Below are positions 18,701-24,539 of a stretch of DNA of 41,758 nucleotides, in pieces. The stretch's first letter is position 1. Every line of letters starts with the position of its first letter. This stretch comes from Xylanimonas cellulosilytica (lineage in GTDB: Bacteria > Actinomycetota > Actinomycetes > Actinomycetales > Actinomycetaceae): NCBI GenBank assembly GCA_001072465.1, contig JVKM01000025.1:12345-54102 (forward strand), written 5' to 3'. The notes under the pieces are model-generated. The model saw nothing but the letters and a program-made list of their open reading frames with translations, was not told the DNA's origin and did not search any database. Made by a program: the position numbers and the translations under genes.

Positions 18701-20090
18701 CTCGGCTCCCGGTGACACCTGGGGTGCGCACGAGCGCGACGTGACGGGCGCGGTCTACATGCCGCCGAAGCTGCGCGGCACGCTCTCGGTGTCCGCGCTG
18801 CAGCTGCCCGAGGGCGCCGATCCTGCGACCGGTGTGCTCGAGCCGGCATCCTGGTCGAACTGGGGCGCGACGAGCGTCGACTTCGCCGCCCCCGGCGCGA
18901 AGATCTGCGCTCCTCTGACGAGCTGGTACGGCAAGGCCTACGGCAACCTGTACGGCACGTCGCAGGCCTCGCCTCTGGCGGCCGCCGTCATCGCGACGCT
19001 GCGCCAGGTCCACCCGGAGATGAACGCCGAACAGATCATCGCCCTGGCTAAGAAGCAGGCGGGGGATCCGTCGAACTGGGATCGCCTCAAGCCCGTCGAG
19101 GGCCGCGAGTACCGGGGCGCGGGCCTGCCCAACGCCCTGGACGCGGTCCTCAAGGACCAGGCGAAGCCCGTCATCGGCAGCGTCGAGTACTCCACCGATG
19201 GCACCACGTGGCAGCCTCTGGCGGGGGAGAGCGTCGCCGGACGCGTCTCCATCCGCGTGACCGTCACCGGTCCGGTGACCTCCGCGCGCCTCCTCGTCGG
19301 GGATCGTGAGGTCGCGACCGGCGTGGGTAACGGTGCCTTCGAGGGTAACTCGGTGACGCTGCAGGCCGACGGCGTGGACGTGTCCCACCCGAACGGCACG
19401 GGACGCTTCGCGGGTGCCGCGACGGTCACGGTCGAGGCCATGGGCCGCAATAACGACGCCCGCGCCGACGACGACGCGACGCTCCAGGTTCCCTTCACCG
19501 TCAGCCCCGACCAGGTCGGCCCCGATGAGGCGCGCTCGGGCCGCTGGGTCTCCGGAGCCTTCGGCTGGTGGTGGCGCTACGAGGACGGCACCTACCCGAC
19601 CTCGACGCAGCTGCGCATCGACGGGGCGATCTACCGCTTCGATGCCCGCGGGTACATGGTGACCGGCTGGGTTAGCGAGGGCGGCCACTGGTTCTACTAC
19701 GGACCCTCCGGCGGCCAGGCCGCAGGCTGGGTACAGGTGCGTGGAACCTGGTACTACCTGGATCCCATCAGCGGCGAGATGGCCAGCGGATGGACCAAGG
19801 TGCGCGACACCTGGTACTACCTGGGCTCCTCGGGCGCGATGCGCACCGGATGGATGCGCGACGGCTCCACCTGGTACTACCTGGCCGACTCCGGCGCGAT
19901 GGCCACGGGCTGGGCGCGCATCGGCTCCGCCTGGTACCACTTCGCCCCCTCCGGCGCGATGAGCACCGGCTGGGTGAAGGACGGTGGCTCCTGGTTCTAC
20001 CTCTCCTCTTCCGGGGCGATGGTGACCGGGGTGCGCTGGATCGACGGCACGCGCTATGTGTTCGACGACGAGGGGCGCCTCCAGGAGTAG
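15744..20090 (+). CDS. Giant secreted protease with two complete S8 domains and wall-binding repeats
   Basis: A 1448-residue protein. The start ATG 15744 has the same leader and signal peptide (MRRNVARIGLVAALALS) as the first protease. Unit 1 has a prodomain, a Gln-Ser-Gly-Ala low-complexity linker, and a catalytic domain with Asp207, His248 and Ser453 (GTSMATPH). A beta-rich domain (~545-660) follows. Unit 2 restarts with a second prodomain (~675-780) and a second S8 domain with Asp826, His868 and Ser1073. Its motifs are altered (MDQSVDD in place of DTG, GTSQASP in place of GTSMATP) but the triad remains. After another beta domain, ~7 GW/WYYL repeats (~1280-1448) end the chain. It looks like a fusion of two tandem protease genes. 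Activity of unit 2 is uncertain. Confidence 0.9.
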   Translation: MRRNVARIGLVAALALSMGVATATAPPTRADDHTGLIAPARASAGLMNYAINLSPQASAEDLARATSLVASAGGVTLASYPELGTFFAQSESASFAPDLAEALAKAGISVHSVGPTRVAAVPEGERQAAPDPQPAPQSGEASPAQSGAQSGAQSGAQSGGPSSLRGQSATEADKPEEVVNWGAQAMSATDAAAVPIAHAPVTVGVIDTGIDDTHPDLVGRVDTSRSVSCGHNGIPSQAYGSWRDDYFHGTHVAGIIAANHNGIGIDGIAPTATLVSIKASNSEQLMYPEYVTCGFMWAASHGVDIVNNSYSMDPWVYWSPSDPEQAAGLEAATRAIAYAQGKGLAVIASAGNDGMDNDNVTTDSGSPTDLDTPIKDRPVKDGVKVPAMVEGVSQVSAATRTNVETKPEWANLKRADFSNYGKSVDFTAPGQDIYSTVPTAIFSSGYAKTSGTSMATPHITGIAALIKSIHPGFQGKQVTDLMRKQAAMEYTRLEAPEDGKEFRGYGFINALTTMRRDQPQPTVQTLQYRVGKGEWKDVHGATLPAGPVTFYAEAIAPISHLHMDVAGVAAVDRDGSGKYFDTALGASIENVDLSALLPEGTDSVTARVQVSATGINFDRQADDDTGREAVFTVARDPNAAVTPAPVPDADATPAPSGPAKAGITAPARSNDQLPANYAVNLPKGTDNATFQRAAAQASFHGGLLLAQYPAFGTFFVQSASPTFSPDLGAALVKEGISYDSIGPTRQAPVGGNEAVVPISYETRVAADAAIAAAPRSQGAQGDQDDQDAALTPDPQTGNGWHLQALRALEAQGVDVMRAPVTVGIMDQSVDDTVPDLVGQVDHDKSVSCSFNGIPNRDPAAWRWDDATHGTHVAGSIAAKHDGVGVDGVNPTLRIAAINVASRNGGFFYPEYIVCGFVWAAEHGISVTNGSYYVDPWKYWLPNDPEQAAGQEAVQRAVDYATSKDVINVVAAGNFSTDLDNLPTTDDSAPGDTWGAHERDVTGAVYMPPKLRGTLSVSALQLPEGADPATGVLEPASWSNWGATSVDFAAPGAKICAPLTSWYGKAYGNLYGTSQASPLAAAVIATLRQVHPEMNAEQIIALAKKQAGDPSNWDRLKPVEGREYRGAGLPNALDAVLKDQAKPVIGSVEYSTDGTTWQPLAGESVAGRVSIRVTVTGPVTSARLLVGDREVATGVGNGAFEGNSVTLQADGVDVSHPNGTGRFAGAATVTVEAMGRNNDARADDDATLQVPFTVSPDQVGPDEARSGRWVSGAFGWWWRYEDGTYPTSTQLRIDGAIYRFDARGYMVTGWVSEGGHWFYYGPSGGQAAGWVQVRGTWYYLDPISGEMASGWTKVRDTWYYLGSSGAMRTGWMRDGSTWYYLADSGAMATGWARIGSAWYHFAPSGAMSTGWVKDGGSWFYLSSSGAMVTGVRWIDGTRYVFDDEGRLQE

Positions 20091-20130
20091 ACATCACGAG
20101 GCCGGGGTTCCTTCCCGGTTGGGACGGAGA

Positions 20131-20165
20131 GGGGGGCCGCGCACGATTCTCGTGCGCGGCCCCCC
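20131..20165 (+). terminator. Long hairpin after tandem protease gene
   Basis: A perfect 16-bp stem (20131-20146 with 20150-20165), 3-nt loop, no T tail. A near-copy of this hairpin and its 5' flank occurs at 20858-20893. Confidence 0.75.
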
Positions 20166-20229
20166 GCACGTGTTGCGCCTGTGCGGGGAGAGATGTCGTG
20201 GGGCCTTCCCCCTGGCGTCTATTTCGTAC

Positions 20230-20243
20230 TACACTGGCGTGTA
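20230..20243. promoter_or_regulatory. Operator candidate of the toxin/antitoxin-like pair
   Basis: A perfect inverted repeat TACAC-TGGC-GTGTA, 24 bp before the first start codon. Ribbon-helix-helix antitoxins usually repress their own operon at such sites. Confidence 0.45.
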
Positions 20244-20266
20244 TACGTAACTATGGAGGTGATCGC

Positions 20267-20524
20267 GTGCGAGTCCGGGTTCATCCTCGCGTCCATCAAC
20301 GTCATAGTGACGTTGAGGATGATGATGTTATCGCGGCCTTCGAGGGCACGTTGCGTTCGCGTGCGCGCGATACGCATCCGATCCAGTGGGTCGGAGTTGG
20401 TCTCGACCGCAAGGGGCGGCTTCTGGAATATATTGCGGTCGAGGATGAGCCAGATGGATGGCTCATTTTCCATGCGATGCTGGTAACGCGAGCGGTGCTC
20501 GCAGAGGTTGGTTTAAGGAGGTAA
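20267..20524 (+). CDS. Small toxin-like protein (paired with ribbon-helix-helix protein)
   Basis: An 85-residue basic protein starting at GTG 20267 with GGAGGT 6 bp upstream. It opens with a His/Arg-rich segment (VRVHPRVHQRHSD). It then shows the pattern VEDDDVIAAFEG - WVGVGLDRKGRLLEYIAV - WLIFHAML, which resembles small BrnT/RelE-like mRNA-interferase-type toxins in which a strand with GRLLE is followed by a strand with HAM. It is followed at once by a CopG-like gene, so a toxin-antitoxin pair is likely. The exact family is not certain. Confidence 0.55.
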   Translation: MRVRVHPRVHQRHSDVEDDDVIAAFEGTLRSRARDTHPIQWVGVGLDRKGRLLEYIAVEDEPDGWLIFHAMLVTRAVLAEVGLRR

Positions 20525-20526
20525 TG

Positions 20527-20793
20527 ATGGCGACGTATAAGTCAGCTGACGGCGCGACATTCACCGATGAGGATCTGGAGCGTTGGGGGAACGAAGCCGA
20601 GAACGGTATTCCTTACGACGGGAAGCATCTCGGATCGTCAGTGGCCGGACGTCCGATTAGCGTCGGTGTTGGTGCTAAGCCGTTCACTCTCCGTCTTGAT
20701 CGTTCTCGCCGTGCCAAGCTTGCTGAGGTGGCTCAGGAGCGCGGTACGACGCCGTCGCAGCTCGTGCGCGATTTGATTGATTCGCTCGAGTAG
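20527..20793 (+). CDS. CopG/ribbon-helix-helix antitoxin candidate
   Basis: An 88-residue protein. ATG 20527 lies 5 bp after AAGGAGG; an ATG at 20524 overlapping the previous stop is in frame but too close to that site. The C-terminal ~30 residues fit a ribbon-helix-helix fold: strand KPFTLRLDRSRRAKLAEVA, then helix TTPSQLVRDLIDSL. The N-terminal part (FTDEDLERWGNEAENG) probably binds the toxin. It is coupled to the upstream gene, and an inverted repeat before the pair is a candidate for autoregulation. Confidence 0.7.
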   Translation: MATYKSADGATFTDEDLERWGNEAENGIPYDGKHLGSSVAGRPISVGVGAKPFTLRLDRSRRAKLAEVAQERGTTPSQLVRDLIDSLE

Positions 20794-20857
20794 GAGAGTC
20801 TGGTCGTAGACCAAGCTGGTGACACGAGGCCGGGGTTCCTTCTCCGGTTGAGATGGT

Positions 20858-20893
20858 GAGGGGCCGCGCACGATTTTTCGTGCGCGGCCCCTC
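20858..20893. terminator. Hairpin between the convergent antitoxin and DUF5692 genes
   Basis: A perfect 16-bp stem (20858-20873 with 20878-20893) and TTTT loop, nearly the same sequence as 20131-20165. The gene beyond it is convergent, so it may act both ways. Confidence 0.7.
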
Positions 20894-20910
20894 GCGTGCT
20901 GAAGAGACGC

Positions 20911-21948
20911 TTATCCGTTGCTCGCGGACGTAAAGCCCGCCTTCTCGGGCGTCGTGCCCAGGCGCGCGGCGATGAGCTCCTTGTCCTCATCGGAGGCGAG
21001 GTCACGGACCCACGAGGCGTAGGTGGCCTCGTCGGCGTGGACTTCCTGCGTGAGCGGGTTGCGCCGCTTGGAGACGATCGTGCGCACGTGCGCGACGAAC
21101 ACCCACGCGTTCGCCACCAGGGCGGCCGCGGAGAGGATGAGCATCGCCCAGGGGTTGTGCGCGCTGCGGTGGGCGAACATCGAATCCTGCATGAAGTGCG
21201 GGAACGTGAGCACGACTCCCGACCACAGCGTGAGCGTGTAGGCCCGGTACTGGATCCACGCGCCTCGCCCGAACTTCATGAGCGCAGGGATCGTGCACGA
21301 GGCCAGCAGCGCCACGCCCGAGTACCACGCCCGGTCCGCCAGGCAGTTGTACACGTAGGCGAGGTTCCACAGGTCGTAGGCGATGATCCACCCGATCGTC
21401 AGGTCGCCCCAGATGAGGGCGCGTTCCTTGCCCTTGGACACGAAGATCCCGACCCACCCGGAGATCGCGAGAAGGTTCAAGATGCCCGCGACGCCGTTCA
21501 TGATGTTCCACGGCCCGCCCCATGTGACCATCCCCTGCGAGGGATCCACCCCGTGAATTCCGTAGCACTGGAAGTCGCGCACCACGGCCTCGGCGATGTT
21601 CACCGCGAGGATCGCGGGCGGGATGATGAGGTACCAGCGGTTGTAGCGCAGCCTCGGGAAGACCTGTAGGGCGACGAGGCACAGGGACCCTGCCAGCGCC
21701 GAGTACTGTTTCACGATTGGGAACCAGCCCGCCGAGGCCGTCCCCGCCGTCGAGTGCGGCCACCAGAAGATGGTCAGCGCGATGGGTACGACCACGAAGA
21801 GCGCGAGGACTACCCACATGTTGCGCTGGGCCAGCCACGCGGCGCCGGCGAGGAGCGCGATGACGAGGAGGAGCATCGCGTAGTCCCACCACTGGCCGAC
21901 CTCGAAAAAGAAGAGCGTCGGGTAGTCCGGGGGAGTGATGCCGCCCAT
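20911..21948 (-). CDS. DUF5692-like polytopic membrane protein
   Basis: A 345-residue protein with about nine hydrophobic helices. ATG 21948 overlaps the stop of the upstream gene (ATGA). It shares blocks with the divergent protein at 23153-24442: GWF.., NIMEAN/NIAEAVVRDFQ, WN(I/L)(M/L)..G..(G/N)L(L)N, and IAYDLWN(L/H)A(Y/F). These blocks suggest DUF5692, a family of unknown function found in anaerobes and actinobacteria. The C-terminal ~50 residues are cytosolic and charged. Its translational coupling to an SRPBCC-like protein suggests the two act together, perhaps on a lipid-like molecule; that is inference. Confidence 0.7.
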   Translation of the reverse strand: MGGITPPDYPTLFFFEVGQWWDYAMLLLVIALLAGAAWLAQRNMWVVLALFVVVPIALTIFWWPHSTAGTASAGWFPIVKQYSALAGSLCLVALQVFPRLRYNRWYLIIPPAILAVNIAEAVVRDFQCYGIHGVDPSQGMVTWGGPWNIMNGVAGILNLLAISGWVGIFVSKGKERALIWGDLTIGWIIAYDLWNLAYVYNCLADRAWYSGVALLASCTIPALMKFGRGAWIQYRAYTLTLWSGVVLTFPHFMQDSMFAHRSAHNPWAMLILSAAALVANAWVFVAHVRTIVSKRRNPLTQEVHADEATYASWVRDLASDEDKELIAARLGTTPEKAGFTSASNG

Positions 21949-22985
21949 CAGCGCTGCTCCTTCCCCCAATTGGGCAGGTAGGTGCGCTCCATCTTCTGGC
22001 GGATCTGCTCCTCCCAGGAGAAGGTCGGCTCGGTCCAACCCTCGAAGTAGGAGGCGTCGACCTCGCCCGCCCACGGGCTGTCCGCGCTCGTCGGCGGCCA
22101 CGACGGGTCGTCGGTGACGGGCGGGCGGATCTCGGCGACGGCAGGGGCGCTGCGTCCGTAGCGGAACCACTGGGTGAAGGTCTCCTCGAACAGGGGAGTC
22201 CCGTCGTAGCGCCCCGCGGGCGTGCCCGAGTTGAAGAAGCGCCCGCCCAGCATGCCGCGCATGAAGCGACCCGTCAGGTGCTGCTTCTTCTTGAACTCGA
22301 GGACTCGCTTGACGTAGAGGTTTTGCAGGTGGGTCATGCACCCGCCAATGAACTCGATGTTCACCCAGTTGAGGGCCTTCATGGCGGGGGAGGCGGGCTC
22401 GTAGCCGATGCGCCAGTGGTTGATCAGGCGCGTGCGCCCACCCGACAGGGGCACCATGTAGAAGCACCAGGCTGCCGCGAAGTTCGTCATCCCGGGGAAG
22501 CGGAACGCGTAGGAGCCGGGCGCCTTGGGCGGGTTCTTCGTGTCGACCCACTGGACCATGTACTTGCCGGGCACGACGTCCGCCCACTCCATCGACATGC
22601 CGTGGAAGTCGAAGGCCGCGATGTCTCCGGGCATCATCGAGTCGGGCTGCTGGAACTCCTCCTGGATCTCGTAGGAGTTGAAGAAGGGCAGGCGCGCGAA
22701 GACTCGCTCGAGGAACTCTGACGAGAAGGACCCGGACTTTTCCGCGCCGATCTGCTTGAAGAGTCGCCATACCGCATAGGCGGGCGCGTCGATCGTGATC
22801 GCGTAGGTTGAGGAGTAGCCGTTGTCGTAGTTGGCGTCGATGAGGTCGTCGCCCGGGTAGTGCCAGGCCTGCTCCTCGGGCGTGGCCTTGCCGCTCAGCT
22901 GGCTGAAGGCGTACATGCTTCCCAGGAGCGCGGCGGTTCCGGTCAGGCCGGCGGCGCAGAGGGTGCGACGGGGTAGGCGTGTCAT
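21948..22985 (-). CDS. SRPBCC/START-like protein with N-terminal membrane anchor
   Basis: A 345-residue protein. ATG 22985 follows AGGAGGAGG; longer readings upstream have no ribosome site. The N-terminus (MTRLPRRTLCAAGLTGTAALL) has a twin-arginine-like or single-helix signal, so the rest is probably outside the membrane. Residues ~60-225 recall the SRPBCC ligand-binding fold (ITIDAPAYAVWRLFKQIGAEKSG, then MEWADVVPGKYM and WCFYMVPLSGGRTRLINHW). The last 100 residues have no recognised fold. It is the first gene of a two-gene minus-strand operon with a DUF5692 protein. The ligand is unknown. Confidence 0.6.
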   Translation of the reverse strand: MTRLPRRTLCAAGLTGTAALLGSMYAFSQLSGKATPEEQAWHYPGDDLIDANYDNGYSSTYAITIDAPAYAVWRLFKQIGAEKSGSFSSEFLERVFARLPFFNSYEIQEEFQQPDSMMPGDIAAFDFHGMSMEWADVVPGKYMVQWVDTKNPPKAPGSYAFRFPGMTNFAAAWCFYMVPLSGGRTRLINHWRIGYEPASPAMKALNWVNIEFIGGCMTHLQNLYVKRVLEFKKKQHLTGRFMRGMLGGRFFNSGTPAGRYDGTPLFEETFTQWFRYGRSAPAVAEIRPPVTDDPSWPPTSADSPWAGEVDASYFEGWTEPTFSWEEQIRQKMERTYLPNWGKEQR

Positions 22986-23089
22986 GGGTCCTCCTCCTTG
23001 AGGAATTGACGAGGGACGCCCCCGCTGGCGCTGACCTTCGGGGAGCCCCGGAACGGTGGGGATTCGACGGTGAACCCCGCACACTAGGT

Positions 23090-23120
23090 TAGTGTTTCGG
23101 ACTATGATAGCCGACAACTA
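23090..23120. promoter_or_regulatory. Imperfect inverted repeat between divergent DUF5692 operons
   Basis: TAGTGTTTCGG (23090-23100) faces CCGACAACTA (23111-23120) across CTATGATAG, which itself looks like a -10 region. Position between two divergent genes suggests a shared operator. Confidence 0.35.
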
Positions 23121-23152
23121 TTAGCCCGGTTGCGCGTTCGAAGGAGAATGCT

Positions 23153-24442
23153 GTGGACTCGCTTTTCCTGTGGGAGCTGGGGACTCCCAAGGTGTATCTC
23201 ATCTGGCTGCTGGTGCTCGCCGCCCAGATTGCCGTCGCGGAGATCAACCGCCGGTGGAACTGGACGATCTTTGCCGTGTGGACCGTGGGTGGCATCGCCC
23301 TCATGCCCTACGCGTGGATCCATGGGACGCCCATGGTCGGGTGGTTCCCGTTCGGCAAGTACGCGATCATGATCCTGACTGCCACCATGACGGGCACGGT
23401 CCTGGTGTACGCGAAGCGCAACCCCGTCAAGGCCCACAAGTACGCGATCTGGCTGGGTGTGGCCCTGTGGATCGGCCTGGCCGTCAACATCATGGAGGCG
23501 AACATCCGCGACCTGACGATCTACTTCAACGCGGATGCGTACTACGCGTGCGGCGCCGACTGGCAGTGCCTGAAGGGCGTCAACGACGCGCACACGATCG
23601 ACATGATCGCGGGCCTGCCCGAGGCCCGGGGCGTGACCGCCGAGCTGCACTCCCAGCAGTGGTACCAGGAGGTCGCCGCCAACCTCGCCGCCCGCCACGT
23701 CGGCATCGACCCGGAGACGGGCTTCCGCACGATCGGCGGCTACTGGAACCTGCTGTCGGCCGGCGCCGGCCTGCTCAACATCATCACGATCACGGGCCTG
23801 GGCAAGATCATCGTGACCTCGCCCGGCAAGCGTTCCGTGCGCGGCCTCATCTGGGTGGACATGGTGTGGCCGTGGGTGATCGCCTACGACCTGTGGAACC
23901 ATGCGTTCTTGTACAACTCACTGGCCGACTACACGTGGTACTGCACGCTCGCCCTGCTGCTCGCCTGCACGATCCCCGCGTTCACGTGGGCGAAGGGCCA
24001 GTGGATCTGGTTCCGCTGCTTCACGCTGGTCTTCTGGATCTCCATGAACACGCTCCTGCCCGAGGTCTTGGTCCCTCCCTCGGACATCTTCAACTTCGCG
24101 ACCATGGACCCGCGCGCGAACATCGTGTGCGCGGCCTTGGCGCTCGCGGCCAACGTCGCGCTGTTTGCCTACTGGATGTACAAGATCGTCGCCTGCAAGC
24201 GCAACCCGATCACGGGCGTCCTGTACTGCGAGCTGTCCGAGTTCCGCACCATCGTGCGCGAACACTGTGACGACAAGGACAAGTACTTCCTCGTCGACCG
24301 CATCCCCGAAACCCCCGAGGAGCTCGGCTTCGAGCCTGACACGCCCACCCCGCCGGCCGACGGCTACCGCGCCTCGATGCCGTGGTGGAAGGGAGAGGAT
24401 AGAAGGCACCCGTCGAAGAGGGACGCTGGTTTGCGCTCGTAG
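23153..24442 (+). CDS. DUF5692-like polytopic membrane protein, longer paralog
   Basis: A 429-residue protein with about ten hydrophobic helices. GTG 23153 follows AAGGAG by 6 bp. It is paralogous to the product of 20911-21948 (GGYWNLLSAGAGLLNI, VIAYDLWNHAFLYNSLADYTW, ACKRNPITG). It also has an extra loop of about 60 residues after the membrane segment near residue 120, containing Cys pairs (ACGADWQC), and a longer acidic/proline-rich tail. It is divergent from the SRPBCC/DUF5692 operon and followed by a strong terminator. Function is unknown. Confidence 0.7.
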   Translation: MDSLFLWELGTPKVYLIWLLVLAAQIAVAEINRRWNWTIFAVWTVGGIALMPYAWIHGTPMVGWFPFGKYAIMILTATMTGTVLVYAKRNPVKAHKYAIWLGVALWIGLAVNIMEANIRDLTIYFNADAYYACGADWQCLKGVNDAHTIDMIAGLPEARGVTAELHSQQWYQEVAANLAARHVGIDPETGFRTIGGYWNLLSAGAGLLNIITITGLGKIIVTSPGKRSVRGLIWVDMVWPWVIAYDLWNHAFLYNSLADYTWYCTLALLLACTIPAFTWAKGQWIWFRCFTLVFWISMNTLLPEVLVPPSDIFNFATMDPRANIVCAALALAANVALFAYWMYKIVACKRNPITGVLYCELSEFRTIVREHCDDKDKYFLVDRIPETPEELGFEPDTPTPPADGYRASMPWWKGEDRRHPSKRDAGLRS

Positions 24443-24463
24443 GTGCTCTTCTGCCCAACATTG

Positions 24464-24498
24464 ACGAGGCCTCCCCGGGTTTGCCGGGGAGGCCTCGT
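24464..24498 (+). terminator. Terminator of DUF5692 gene
   Basis: A perfect 15-bp stem (24464-24478 with 24484-24498) and 5-nt loop, followed by TGTG. The CRISPR array begins about 40 bp later. Confidence 0.85.
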
Positions 24499-24539
24499 TG
24501 TGTGCGTGCTAGTTCGGCGCTGAGCTTTCCCGTCAAAAG

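Noticed and set aside
18219-18963. Second S8 unit of the tandem protease as a dead pseudo-enzyme
   Set aside because: The Asp, His, Ser and the AAGN oxyanion residues are all present despite altered flanks, so inactivity cannot be claimed.
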